Part shown: positions 15,548 through 24,031 of the stretch, piece by piece
Position numbering within the stretch: position 1 is the first letter of the stretch
Layout of the letters: each line of letters begins with the position of its first letter
NCBI GenBank assembly: GCA_045646465.1
Contig: JAZRKT010000029.1
Coordinates: forward strand, 1-36,936
Direction of reading: 5' to 3'
DNA length: 36,936 bases
DNA from: UMGS1387 sp045646465
GTDB taxonomy: Bacteria > Bacillota > Clostridia > Oscillospirales > CAG-382
Position numbers and translations under genes: made by a program
Notes under the pieces: model-generated
The model's database searches: none
What the model saw: the letters and a program-made list of their open reading frames with translations, nothing else
What the model was told of the DNA's origin: nothing

Positions 15548-16843
15548 TTATTTCAAAATCTCAACATCTTCAAGTCTGTTCATAACAAGACCCGTAATAA
15601 GCTTAGGATAGAAGTATGTAGACTTCTGAGGCATTTTTTCGCCGGCTAACGCAACGTCTTTGATTTCGGTAACCTTGGTGGCGTTGATAATAAATGCGCA
15701 GTTTGCCTTGCCTGTTTTCACGCTGTCGATTGCCTCGTCCTTGTCTCTTGTATATTTTAGGTTTATTTGCTTTGCCATATTTTCCTTGTCAATTCCCAGG
15801 ATGTTTTCAAGGATTAAGCTGTGAAGCACCGTAACGTCAAGCCCTTTATAAGCATCGGATTTATCGGGATTCATTTGGCAAAGCTTATTTTGCGCATCCT
15901 TCTTCATAACCGAAAGATAGAATTTTCCATCAGGTGCGCACAGTACATTTGCCTTGTCGCCAACGTGCTTATTAAGAAGTGCATCAATTTCGCTTTGGGT
16001 AATTTCTGTTACATCAAAGTATTCCTTCATACCGCAAAGAGCTTTTTGTGTGTCAAAGCCTTCAAGGTCTGTTACCATTCTGTGTGTGGGGAATACCACA
16101 AGACCTTCATTTTCCATATCTATAAGGAACATCATAATGAAGTTTGCGGGATGGTTTTCATCAAGGATAACGCCGTCCTCACGGAGCTTGTTTCTGAAAC
16201 GAAGTGCCGTTTCATATCTGTGATGACCGTCGGCAATAAAGAGCTGCTTTCCTTTGAAAAGCTCCTCAACCTTGCCGTTGACTGCCGCATCCTCGCTCTT
16301 CCAAAGTCTCTGGATAACGCCGTCCTTTGCGGTAAATTCAATTTCTGGGTTGTTCTTTGACATACTGTCGATGAGAGAGGTTATTTCTCTTTTTTCGTCG
16401 GTGTACATACAGTAAATGGGACTGAAGTTACAGTAGGTTGAGCACATAAGGTCAAATCTGTCCTGCTTTGCCTTTGAAAGTGTTTCCTCGTGGGGAAGCA
16501 CAACGCCCTTTTCAAATTCTTCAATTCTCACTCTTGCGAAAATGCCCTTGATTTTGTAGGTGTTTCCCAAAGCCTCGAATTCTTCCTCATATACATAGTA
16601 GCCCTCTTTTTTGTCTGTGTCGATGATGCCCTTTTGGCACCAGTCAAGGTAAAGAGCCTTTGCCTTGCCGTAAGCATCGTCGCCCACAGGCTTTTCAAGA
16701 CGGATAATGTTGTTTTCGCTTTGTGCGATAAAGCTGAGTCGTTCCTCTTCACTTATAATGTCATAAGGGGGACACACGTTTTTTGAAATGTCTCCTGATT
16801 TATCGGTAAATCTTAAAGCACCGAAGGCTTTTACGTCTGCCAT
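15548..16843 (-). CDS. DUF1015 family protein
   Basis: The 431-residue cytoplasmic protein belongs to the DUF1015 family, widespread in Clostridia and of unproven biochemical role. Family marks are CPPYDIISEEER at about 24-35, a VLPHEETLSKAKQDR segment in the first third, the highly conserved FIADGHHRYETALRF near 206-220 and a C-terminal ending YFYPKLITGL. The His/Asp-rich HHRYE segment suggests a nucleotide- or metal-related active site, but that is inference. The start at 16843 has AGGAG upstream and an excellent promoter further up. It points toward valS with a 236-nt repeat-containing gap and no clear terminator, so some read-through into valS is possible. Confidence 0.9.
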   Translation of the reverse strand: MADVKAFGALRFTDKSGDISKNVCPPYDIISEEERLSFIAQSENNIIRLEKPVGDDAYGKAKALYLDWCQKGIIDTDKKEGYYVYEEEFEALGNTYKIKGIFARVRIEEFEKGVVLPHEETLSKAKQDRFDLMCSTYCNFSPIYCMYTDEKREITSLIDSMSKNNPEIEFTAKDGVIQRLWKSEDAAVNGKVEELFKGKQLFIADGHHRYETALRFRNKLREDGVILDENHPANFIMMFLIDMENEGLVVFPTHRMVTDLEGFDTQKALCGMKEYFDVTEITQSEIDALLNKHVGDKANVLCAPDGKFYLSVMKKDAQNKLCQMNPDKSDAYKGLDVTVLHSLILENILGIDKENMAKQINLKYTRDKDEAIDSVKTGKANCAFIINATKVTEIKDVALAGEKMPQKSTYFYPKLITGLVMNRLEDVEILK

Positions 16844-16879
16844 TGAATATTTCTCCTATCTTACAAAATAATTCATACT

Positions 16880-16908
16880 ATTATACAACATCAAAAAGAA
16901 ATTTACAA
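16880..16908 (-). promoter_or_regulatory. Sigma-A-type promoter of the DUF1015 gene
   Basis: On the minus strand TTGTAA (16908-16903) and TATAAT (16885-16880) have an exact 17-bp spacer, 37 nt before the start codon. Confidence 0.8.
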
Positions 16909-17024
16909 GCATTTTTTGAAAGTTTTTTTGTGTTTGTCCGATTTTTTTAACCAAAACCGAGCTATTTGCATAAACTGAAAACAAAGGCTATAAAAAAAGC
17001 CTTACAACTTCAGGAGGTTTTACT

Positions 17025-18029
17025 ATGACTGAAAAGAACTGCAACAACTCAAGAGGCTGCGTATCTTCATCAAACAATTCACTTTCAAATGCAGCGGCAG
17101 CTGCGGCTGTATCATCTGGAGTTCTTGGCACCACAGCTCAGAACACTTCAAACGACAAGTCAACCTGCATTGACGTCAAAAAAATCTACGACAGCGCCAA
17201 GGATAAGGACTGCATAGAGGATATCCGAGTTTACTTAGGTCCCGACGGACAGGAAATTATCGACAACGCAAGCAACATACGCTCAAAGTGTGCCGAGGTA
17301 ATCTGGGCGAGCATTTCCGTTAACGAGGTGGCATTTAACAGAGGCTACTATTCCATTGATATCCGTTATTATTTCCGCCTTTGCTTTGAGGCCTGCGTTA
17401 TGGGCAGAAGCAGAGAATTCTGCGGAGTTGCGGTGTTTGACAAGCAGGTTGTAATGTACGGCGGAGAAGGAAATGTAAGCATATTTACCTCCGACAACGT
17501 AAACAACGACATATGTGCTTCACTTCCCCAATCGGCGTTTACACAGAATCCTGCAAATACGCCTAGAGTTACTCTGGAGGTGGCAACACCCATAGTGCTC
17601 AACGTAAAGCTTGCCGACAGAGGTTACAACTGCGGCTGCTGTTGCTGCAGTATGGATCAGATTCCCGAAGGCATTTGCCAGAGCTGCGGATGTACACCTA
17701 TCCCCGAGGATATGGGAGTAAAGTGTCTGTATGTAACTATCGGTCTGTTCTCTCTCATTAAAATTGAGCGTCCCGTATCCCTTCTCATCAATTCCGCAGA
17801 ATACTGTATACCAAACCGTGAAAGCTCCGTTCTTTCCGACAATACAAGCGACCCTTGCACAATCTTCAGAAATATGAGCTTTCCTACCTGCGACTTTTAT
17901 CCGCCCTCACTTGGCGCACTGTCCTCAGGTATAGCAGGTGGAGAGCAGTGCAAAGATGCTCCTCCTGCTCTCACAAGCGTTGCAGGAACCACCGTTACCA
18001 CGGCATCAGGCTGCGGTTGCTGCAGATGA
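17025..18029 (+). CDS. Cys-rich hypothetical protein, 334 residues
   Basis: I do not recognise the family with certainty. The N-terminal 45 residues are Asn/Ser/Ala-rich low complexity. A beta-rich core at about 50-210 includes KDCIEDIRVYLGPDG and FNRGYYSIDIRYYFRLCFEAC. Then comes a Cys cluster CGCCCCSM...CQSCGCTP at about 205-226 and a C-terminus ending CGCCR. There are over 25 Cys residues, no export signal and no membrane helix. Cys-rich termini around a beta core suit a structural, disulfide- or metal-crosslinked protein such as a spore-coat component, but nothing here proves sporulation. CAGGAGG precedes the ATG and a clear terminator follows, so it is a monocistronic, real gene. A small hairpin lies in the leader at about 16985-17003. 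Confidence 0.8.
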   Translation: MTEKNCNNSRGCVSSSNNSLSNAAAAAAVSSGVLGTTAQNTSNDKSTCIDVKKIYDSAKDKDCIEDIRVYLGPDGQEIIDNASNIRSKCAEVIWASISVNEVAFNRGYYSIDIRYYFRLCFEACVMGRSREFCGVAVFDKQVVMYGGEGNVSIFTSDNVNNDICASLPQSAFTQNPANTPRVTLEVATPIVLNVKLADRGYNCGCCCCSMDQIPEGICQSCGCTPIPEDMGVKCLYVTIGLFSLIKIERPVSLLINSAEYCIPNRESSVLSDNTSDPCTIFRNMSFPTCDFYPPSLGALSSGIAGGEQCKDAPPALTSVAGTTVTTASGCGCCR

Positions 18030-18035
18030 TTTTTT

Positions 18036-18060
18036 CTCCTCTCGCAAGAGAGGAGTTTTT
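18036..18060 (+). terminator. Terminator of the Cys-rich protein gene
   Basis: CTCCTCTC-gcaa-GAGAGGAG forms an 8-bp perfect stem followed by five T residues, 6 nt after the stop codon. Confidence 0.92.
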
Positions 18061-18176
18061 CGTTATAGTTACTTTATGTATAAAGAAATAGCAACACAAC
18101 GAGCATAGATTGTTCAATATAAAAAGAAAATAAAAAATATCAATTTCGTTCAATCTTTTCCAATGTTTACCACATC

Positions 18177-18207
18177 TTAACAAATTTTAAAAAAAAAGTA
18201 GTATAAT
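18177..18207 (+). promoter_or_regulatory. Probable promoter of uxaC
   Basis: TTAACA (18177-18182) and a perfect TATAAT (18202-18207) are separated by 19 bp of mostly A residues. The long spacer makes the -35 assignment uncertain. Confidence 0.5.
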
Positions 18208-18251
18208 AGCATAGGTAAAATAGTGTAAAAAATCATTCTGAGGTGCAAAAT

Positions 18252-19673
18252 ATGAAAAAGTTTATGGATAAAGATTTTCTCCTTTCTACTCCTACAGGTG
18301 TGGAGCTTTTTGAAAAGTTCGCAAAGGATACCCCCATCATCGACTATCACTGCCACCTTGTTCCTGCGGAAATTGCAGGCAATAAGCAGTTTAAGAATAT
18401 TACCGAGGCGTGGCTTTACGCAGACCATTACAAGTGGCGTGCAATCCGTGCCTGTGGTTATGAAGAAAAGTACGTAACAGGAGGCGAAGGCGTGTCGGAT
18501 TATGACCGCTTCAAGGCTTGGGCAACAACAATGCCTTCCACAATAGGCAATCCTCTTTACCATTGGACTCACCTTGAGCTTCAGAGGTATTTCGGCTTTG
18601 ATAAGCCCCTTTCTGCAAAAACCTGCGACGAAGCGTGGGAAACCTGTAATGCGGCACTTGCCAAGGGCAATATGGGCGCAAAGGATCTTATTACATCCTC
18701 AAACGTAAAAGTTGTCTGTACCACCGATGACCCTGCAGATTCACTTGAATACCATATGGAAATTGCCAAGGACACAAGCTTTAAGACAAAGGTTCTTCCT
18801 GCTTTCCGCCCCGACAAGGCTGTTAATATCGAAAAGGCGGGCTTTAAGGAATACATAGCTGAAAAGCTTGAGGTGGCTTACGGCAGTAAGATTGAAAATA
18901 TCGACGAGCTTTGCGCTTGCTTTGTAAACCGCCTTGACTTTTTTGAAAGCCTTGGCTGTAAAACAAGCGACCACGGTATAGACTATGTTCCTTACGCTCC
19001 CTGCAGTAAGGCGCAGGCTGATGAAATATATAAGAAAGCAATGAAGGGCGAGGCTGTAACGGTTGTTGAAGCTGATATGTACAAGACCTATATGCTGTCA
19101 TTCTTTGCAGGTGAATTTACCAAGCGTGACTGGGTTATGCAGATTCACTACGGCGTTGTAAGAAACAACTCGGATAGTAACTTTGCAAAGCTTGGTCCCG
19201 ACACAGGCTTTGATACTATTTCGGGACACGACTGCATCAGAAACACACTTCAGCTTCTCAACAGCTTTGAAAAGAACGGAAGCCTTCCCAAAATGGTGTT
19301 CTATTCACTCAATCCCATTGAAAATGCTCAGATTGATGCTATGTGCGGCTGCTTCCAGGGCAATAATAAGGGTATCAAGAGCAAAATTCAGCCCGGCTCT
19401 GCCTGGTGGTTCAATGACCACCTTGAAGGTATGAGAGACCAGCTTAAGACATTTGCGGCAACAGGCGTGCTTGCAAACTTTGTAGGTATGCTCACAGACT
19501 CAAGAAGCTTCCTGTCGTACCCCAGACACGAGTACTTCAGAAGAATTCTCTGCGACTATGTGGGAAGACTTGTTGACGGCGGTGAGTATCCTTACGATAT
19601 TGACTCACTTGAAGCAATTATCAAGGGCGTAAGCTTTGATAACGTGAATAAGTTCTTTGGATTTAATGTTTAA
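18252..19673 (+). CDS. uxaC: Glucuronate isomerase
   Basis: The 473-residue protein is a uronate isomerase, an amidohydrolase-superfamily TIM barrel that converts D-glucuronate to D-fructuronate and D-galacturonate to D-tagaturonate in the cytoplasm. Marks are the metal-site HxH in PIIDYHCHLVPAEIAGN near residue 30, WRAIRACG, WTHLELQRYFG, QIHYGVVRNNS, GHDCIRNT, the GSAWWFNDHLEGM segment and LTDSRSFLSYPRHEYFRRIL. Length is normal (about 470). ATG 18252 follows AGGTG with good spacing and is preferred over GTG 18243. It is alone: no dehydrogenase, KDG kinase or aldolase gene is adjacent. An imperfect inverted repeat downstream may end transcription. Confidence 0.96.
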   Translation: MKKFMDKDFLLSTPTGVELFEKFAKDTPIIDYHCHLVPAEIAGNKQFKNITEAWLYADHYKWRAIRACGYEEKYVTGGEGVSDYDRFKAWATTMPSTIGNPLYHWTHLELQRYFGFDKPLSAKTCDEAWETCNAALAKGNMGAKDLITSSNVKVVCTTDDPADSLEYHMEIAKDTSFKTKVLPAFRPDKAVNIEKAGFKEYIAEKLEVAYGSKIENIDELCACFVNRLDFFESLGCKTSDHGIDYVPYAPCSKAQADEIYKKAMKGEAVTVVEADMYKTYMLSFFAGEFTKRDWVMQIHYGVVRNNSDSNFAKLGPDTGFDTISGHDCIRNTLQLLNSFEKNGSLPKMVFYSLNPIENAQIDAMCGCFQGNNKGIKSKIQPGSAWWFNDHLEGMRDQLKTFAATGVLANFVGMLTDSRSFLSYPRHEYFRRILCDYVGRLVDGGEYPYDIDSLEAIIKGVSFDNVNKFFGFNV

Positions 19674-19685
19674 TTGAAAAAATGT

Positions 19686-19729
19686 TTTGTTATCCTGAGT
19701 ACGGACACAGTTCTGCTCAGGATGACAAA
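19686..19729. repeat. 14-bp inverted repeat after uxaC (ATCCTGAG/CTCAGGAT)
   Basis: TTTGTTATCCTGAG (19686-19699) and CTCAGGATGACAAA (19716-19729) pair with one mismatch. It could act as a uxaC terminator, though no T-run follows. Its right arm overlaps repeat copy B. Confidence 0.65.
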
Positions 19730-19762
19730 CGGAGAGAGCAGCTAGCAGGTTGACGACCAAAG
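19715..19762 (-). repeat. Interspersed repeat, copy B (inverted relative to copy A)
   Basis: Read on the minus strand this 48-nt stretch begins CTTTGGTC and ends GTCATCCTGAGC, matching copy A at 15453-15501 at both ends and at the central TAGC and CCGTTT-type bases. Confidence 0.65.
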
Positions 19763-19879
19763 ATTGCCCTTCCCAAAGAAATATTGAATATAACATCCAA
19801 AATAATTTAAAACGGCAATAGCCCAAATAAAGCAAATGTATCGCTCTTTCTCGAAAATCGACCGTACCTGCGATACACA

Positions 19880-19903
19880 AACCAACCAACTAACTAACTA
19901 ACT
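19880..19903 (+). repeat. Tetranucleotide tandem repeat before tRNA-Arg
   Basis: Two AACC units and four AACT units lie in direct tandem, ending 2 nt before the mature tRNA 5' end. Confidence 0.85.
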
Positions 19904-19905
19904 AT

Positions 19906-19982
19906 CTACCCGTGGCACAGCTGGATAGCGCATCAGACTCCGACTCTGAAGGTCATGAGTTCGAATCTCATCGGGTAGGCCA
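19906..19982 (+). tRNA. tRNA-Arg (anticodon CCG)
   Basis: A complete 77-nt cloverleaf is visible. The acceptor stem CTACCCG/CGGGTAG is followed by discriminator G and an encoded CCA. The D-loop contains AGCTGGATAG. The anticodon stem TCAGA/TCTGA encloses loop CTCCGAC, giving anticodon CCG, and the T-arm ATGAG-TTCGAAT-CTCAT is perfect. It reads the CGG arginine codon. Confidence 0.96.
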
Positions 19983-19987
19983 GGAAT

Positions 19988-20030
19988 AACGGAGCTGTCT
20001 CAAAAGCTAAAATTGAGACAGCTCCGTTTT
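19988..20030 (+). terminator. Terminator of tRNA-Arg
   Basis: A 16-bp perfect stem (19988-20003 with 20013-20028) with a 9-nt loop ends in TTTT. It starts 5 nt after the tRNA. Confidence 0.85.
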
Positions 20031-20233
20031 ATATCAGATTACAGAGAAAACCGTTTTACAAGCACTATTTTTAGATACTTAAAATCAAACTCAAAACAGC
20101 CTTTACACCTGTTTCCATATCCATTCTTGCGTCACAGACTACGGGAATTTTAACAACTATCCTGAAGCGCTGTATGTTGCAAAAACACAGGCTCAGACAT
20201 AAGATGTAAAAAAGAGTAAAGTGAGATGATAGC

Positions 20234-21046
20234 TTGTCTTTGAAATATTCTGTCTGCGTGCCGTCGGCATTTATGTATCAGGAAAACAGCAAAAGCTCGG
20301 TTGTGACGGACGAGGTGCTGTACGGAACAAAAATAGTAAAGCTTGAAGACAAAAATGATGGACTTGTATTTTGCAAAACCCATTACGGCTATTGCGGATA
20401 CCTTGACTGCAATGCTCTGTCGAAGCAATTTCCCTGCTGTGACGAAACGGAATACACCGTTGTAAAAAGAAGTATGACTCTTTATAAATATCCTGACTAC
20501 CGTTATGGCGGAATCGTCACGCTGCCAAGAGGAAGCACACTTTGTGTAAAGGAAATTTTCGAAAAGGAAGGTTTTATCGGCTTTATAAGCGGAAATGAAC
20601 AGTATTTTGCCCTTTGTGGACATATGGTAAAAAGCAAGACCTTACACAGCCTTGTCAGCGAAGAAAGCAAAAGAGCGCAGCTTGTACGCTGTTGCCTTAG
20701 CTACCTTAATACGCCTTACCGCTGGGGAGGCAAAAGTCCCGAAGGAATAGATTGTTCGGGGCTGTGCTTTATGTGCTACACAATGTGCGGTCTTGGGCTG
20801 TACAGGGACGCCGAGTTTGACGGAAGGTATTTACGCAAAATTCCCTTTGAAGGACTGAAAAAAGCAGACCTAGTGTACTACAACGGCCACGTTGTGATGT
20901 ACCTTGGAGGAAGCTTGTATATACATTCTTCATCCACGGCAGGACGGGTGTGCATCAATTCATTTGATAAAAGCAGTTCTTTGTATTTTGAAAAGCTTGA
21001 CGGAAAAGAGGTATGCTGTGCTTCAAGTCTTGCCTTTGAAGGGTAA
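20234..21046 (+). CDS. NlpC/P60 family peptidase without a visible export signal
   Basis: The 270-residue protein ends in an NlpC/P60 cysteine peptidase domain (about 145-255), a family that usually cleaves D-Glu-DAP type bonds in peptidoglycan stem peptides. The catalytic set is visible: Cys174 in GIDCSGLC, His219 in NGHVVMYLG and the third residue His231 in YIHSSS, with PYRWGGKSPEGIDCSG as the standard approach. The first 140 residues look like two SH3-like beta domains. There is no signal peptide, so it may act on imported muropeptides, as a cell-wall recycling enzyme. No good ATG is available; TTG 20234 with a weak upstream GTGAG is the best start, so the N-terminus is uncertain. It lies between tRNA-Arg and alaS. 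Confidence 0.85.
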   Translation: MSLKYSVCVPSAFMYQENSKSSVVTDEVLYGTKIVKLEDKNDGLVFCKTHYGYCGYLDCNALSKQFPCCDETEYTVVKRSMTLYKYPDYRYGGIVTLPRGSTLCVKEIFEKEGFIGFISGNEQYFALCGHMVKSKTLHSLVSEESKRAQLVRCCLSYLNTPYRWGGKSPEGIDCSGLCFMCYTMCGLGLYRDAEFDGRYLRKIPFEGLKKADLVYYNGHVVMYLGGSLYIHSSSTAGRVCINSFDKSSSLYFEKLDGKEVCCASSLAFEG

Positions 21047-21054
21047 AAAAACAG

Positions 21055-21083
21055 TTGACAAATAAATAAAAAAGTAGTATTAT
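21055..21083 (+). promoter_or_regulatory. Sigma-A-type promoter of alaS
   Basis: TTGACA (21055-21060) and TATTAT (21078-21083) are 17 bp apart; an overlapping TATAAT at 21081-21086 would need a 20-bp spacer. No T-box leader is visible before the start at 21137. Confidence 0.75.
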
Positions 21084-21136
21084 AATTAGGCGTATGTTAA
21101 AAAGCAGTAATATGCTTTGGAAGGAAGTAAACTACT

Positions 21137-23749
21137 ATGAAATGGACAGGACTTAATGAACTTCGAGAAAAGTATCTTTCTTTCTTTGAAAGTAAAGACC
21201 ACCTTAGACTCAAAAGCTTTCCCCTTATCCCCATAAACGATAATTCCCTTTTGCTTATAAACAGCGGTATGGCACCTATGAAGCCTTATTTCCAGGGCAC
21301 AAAGGAGCCTCCCAGAAAGAGAGTAACTACCTGCCAGAAGTGTATCCGTACACCTGACCTTGAAAACGTAGGTAAGACTGCAAGACATGGTACCTACTTT
21401 GAAATGCTTGGTAACTTCTCCTTCGGCGACTATTTCAAAAAGGAAGCTATTCCGTGGGCTTGGGAATTTTTAACAAAGACACTTGAAATTCCCTCTGAGC
21501 TTCTGTGGCCCAGTGTTTATGAACAAGACGACGAAGCATATGAGCTTTGGCGTGACGTAATCGGCGTTCCCGAAGAAAAGATTATCCGTATGGGTAAGGC
21601 TGATAACTTCTGGGAGCACGGCTCAGGTCCCTGCGGACCCTGCTCTGAAATCTACTTTGACAGAGGCGAAAAGTACGGCTGCGGCAGCCCCGACTGTAAG
21701 CCTGGCTGTGAATGCGACAGATATATGGAAATCTGGAATAACGTGTTCTCGCAGTTTGACAACGACGGTAAGGGTAACTATACAGAGCTGTCTCAGAAGA
21801 ATATTGATACCGGTATGGGTCTTGAAAGACTTGCTTGCGTAATGCAGGGAGTTGATAATCTCTTTGAGGTTGATACCGTAAGACGTATTCTTGATACCGT
21901 TTGCGAATACTGCGGAAAGAAGTACGGAGAAGATGTAAAGAACGACATTTCCATCCGTATTATCACAGACCATATCAGAAGCACTTCATTTATGATTTGC
22001 GATGGAGTTATGCCCTCCAATGAAGGCAGAGGCTATGTTTTAAGACGACTTCTCAGACGTGCGGCACGTCACGGAAGACTGCTTGGCATCAAGGGTGCTT
22101 TCCTTGCAAAGCTTTGCGAAATCGTAATTCAGGAAAATGAGGGCGCATACCCTGAGCTTCGAGAAAAGGCAGACTATGTAAAGAAGATTATCTCCATTGA
22201 AGAAGAACGCTTTGATGCAACAATCGACACAGGACTCGGTATTCTTGCAGGTATGACAGCAGAGCTTGAAAAAAGCGGCAAAACAGTTCTTTCGGGTGAG
22301 GATGCATTTAAGCTTTACGATACCTTCGGTTTCCCCGTTGACCTTACAAAGGAAATTGTTGAGGAAAAGGGCTTTACCGTTGACGAGGATGCTTTTGCAT
22401 CTCTTATGACAGAGCAGAAGGTAAGAGCAAGAGAAAACAGAAAGGCAGGCGGCGGATGGTCTGCGGCTGATGCAGATGTTTTAGGAGACGTTAAGGAAAC
22501 GGAATTTACAGGCTATACAGAAACAGTTAGCGATGCAAAAATAGTTGCAATTGTTGTTGACGGCGTAAGAGTTAATGAAGTAAGCGAAGGAGAATTTACC
22601 CTTGTTTGCGACAAAACTCCTTTCTACGGCGAAGGCGGCGGTCAGGTAGGCGATACAGGTACAGCTTCCTTTGGAGGTGTTACCGTAAAGGTAGTTGACA
22701 CCAAAAAGAGCGAAGGCAAGTATCAGCACATCTGCGAGCTTTCCGATAATGCGGTAGTGAAGGTTGGCGATAAGGTAACTCTTGCGGTTGACGGCGAAAG
22801 ACGTGAGGCTATCAAGAGAAACCACTCGGCAGTTCACCTTCTTCAGAGCGCTCTGCGTAAGGTTCTGGGCGACCACGTTGAGCAGGCAGGCTCTTATGTT
22901 GACGAAGAAAGAGCAAGATTTGACTTCTCTCATTTCCAAGGTATGACAGCAGAGGAAATCTTGAAGGTTGAAGCTCTTGTAAATGAATATATCCTTGCAG
23001 GAAACAGCGTTGTTACTTTAGAAACAGATATGGAAACCGCTAAGAAGGAGGGTGCAATGGCACTCTTCGGAGAAAAGTACGGCAAGGTTGTGAGACTTGT
23101 AAAGATGGGAAACGTTTCTGCTGAGCTTTGCGGAGGTACACACCTTGACAATACCGCAAAGGCAGGTCTCTTTAAGATTGTTGCCGAGAGCTCTGTTGCG
23201 GCAGGTGTAAGAAGAATTGAAGCAGTAACAGGTAAGAATGTTCTTAACTATATCTATAATGACAAGAAGCTTCTTGAAGATACTGCGAAGGCTCTTAAGA
23301 CCGGTAACGTAAACGATGTTGCGGTAAAGGCACTTCAGGCTGAAAACGAAATTAAGGAGTTGAAGGCAAAGCTGGATGCAATGAACAGCCAGCTTGCGGC
23401 TATAAAGACACAGAATCTTACCGATTGTGCAAAGAAGGTTGGCGAATTCAATGTAATCACGGCGCGTCTTGACGGTATGACAGGTGACGAGCTGAGAGCA
23501 GCAGGGGACGTTATCAAGGATAAGGACGAAAACGCAGTTGCACTTCTTGCTTCTGTTGTTGACGGAAAGGTACTTCTTCTTGCGGTTTGCGGCAAGAACG
23601 CTGTAAAGAACGGCGCAAATGCAGGTAAAATCGTAAAGGCTGCTGCAACAATATGCGGCGGTGGCGGCGGTGGAAGACCTGACAGCGCAAGTGCAGGCGG
23701 CAAGGACCCCTCCAAGGTTGACGAGGCTCTTAACAATATTGCTCTTTAA
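21137..23749 (+). CDS. alaS: Alanyl-tRNA synthetase
   Basis: The 870-residue class II synthetase charges tRNA-Ala. The N-terminal catalytic domain shows INSGMAPMKPYFQG, TTCQKCIRTPDLENVG, GTYFEMLGNFSFGDYF and the motif 3 stretch EGRGYVLRRLLRRA. The editing domain has the HxxxH of NHSAVHLLQ near 560 and CGGTH near 665, which bind zinc for hydrolysis of mischarged tRNA. The C-terminal part has a Lys/Glu-rich coiled coil and the Gly-rich C-Ala domain ending GGRPDSASAGGKD. Length is typical. GGAAGG lies upstream of ATG 21137. A promoter precedes and a terminator follows, so it is a single-gene unit. Confidence 0.98.
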   Translation: MKWTGLNELREKYLSFFESKDHLRLKSFPLIPINDNSLLLINSGMAPMKPYFQGTKEPPRKRVTTCQKCIRTPDLENVGKTARHGTYFEMLGNFSFGDYFKKEAIPWAWEFLTKTLEIPSELLWPSVYEQDDEAYELWRDVIGVPEEKIIRMGKADNFWEHGSGPCGPCSEIYFDRGEKYGCGSPDCKPGCECDRYMEIWNNVFSQFDNDGKGNYTELSQKNIDTGMGLERLACVMQGVDNLFEVDTVRRILDTVCEYCGKKYGEDVKNDISIRIITDHIRSTSFMICDGVMPSNEGRGYVLRRLLRRAARHGRLLGIKGAFLAKLCEIVIQENEGAYPELREKADYVKKIISIEEERFDATIDTGLGILAGMTAELEKSGKTVLSGEDAFKLYDTFGFPVDLTKEIVEEKGFTVDEDAFASLMTEQKVRARENRKAGGGWSAADADVLGDVKETEFTGYTETVSDAKIVAIVVDGVRVNEVSEGEFTLVCDKTPFYGEGGGQVGDTGTASFGGVTVKVVDTKKSEGKYQHICELSDNAVVKVGDKVTLAVDGERREAIKRNHSAVHLLQSALRKVLGDHVEQAGSYVDEERARFDFSHFQGMTAEEILKVEALVNEYILAGNSVVTLETDMETAKKEGAMALFGEKYGKVVRLVKMGNVSAELCGGTHLDNTAKAGLFKIVAESSVAAGVRRIEAVTGKNVLNYIYNDKKLLEDTAKALKTGNVNDVAVKALQAENEIKELKAKLDAMNSQLAAIKTQNLTDCAKKVGEFNVITARLDGMTGDELRAAGDVIKDKDENAVALLASVVDGKVLLLAVCGKNAVKNGANAGKIVKAAATICGGGGGGRPDSASAGGKDPSKVDEALNNIAL

Positions 23750-23770
23750 TTGAATAATTGAGATTTATTT

Positions 23771-23808
23771 AACTGTCTTTGCTCTTTTTGAGTGAAGGCA
23801 GTTTTTTT
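23771..23808 (+). terminator. Terminator of alaS
   Basis: AACTGTCTT (23771-23779) pairs with AAGGCAGTT (23795-23803) with one G-U wobble and is followed by a run of T to 23808. Confidence 0.8.
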
Positions 23809-23971
23809 GACTTCGACTGGCGGAAAGCTGTCGAGCTTAAAGCAAGACTGAATAGGTGTAGCTGTTTGCGACGACGGATGTGACGGCGAGTTCCACGGAT
23901 GTTAAAAAAAGTTGCAAAAGCACATAAATAAGCGAAGAGTCGAAACATTTCTGCCAAACAAAAAAACAACT

Positions 23972-24003
23972 AAAAAAAAGAACTGCCTTAGAAGAAGCAG
24001 TTC
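23972..24003 (-). terminator. Terminator of the acyl-CoA ligase gene
   Basis: On the minus strand GAACTGC and GCAGTTC form a 7-bp stem followed by eight T residues, about 30 nt past the stop. The remaining DNA between here and the alaS terminator (23809-23971) has no gene I can support. Confidence 0.88.
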
Positions 24004-24031
24004 AAAAAAGTATAACTCAAAAGAAAATAAA

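Noticed and set aside
16970..17024. Sporulation-type promoter (sigma-F/G-like GCATA and GGCTATAA) before the Cys-rich gene
   Set aside because: The spacing between the two elements (about 13 bp) is too short for the known consensus, so it may be chance in an AT-rich leader.
20075..20185. Minus-strand frame ending IVVKIPVVCDARMDMETG... before the NlpC/P60 gene
   Set aside because: It reads protein-like for about 30 residues, but I cannot name a family, it has no start signals, and upstream it overlaps the plus-strand gene. It may be a relic, but the evidence is too thin to list.
20029..20233. Prophage or island attachment at tRNA-Arg
   Set aside because: No integrase, phage gene or duplicate of the tRNA 3' end is visible in the following DNA; housekeeping genes continue.
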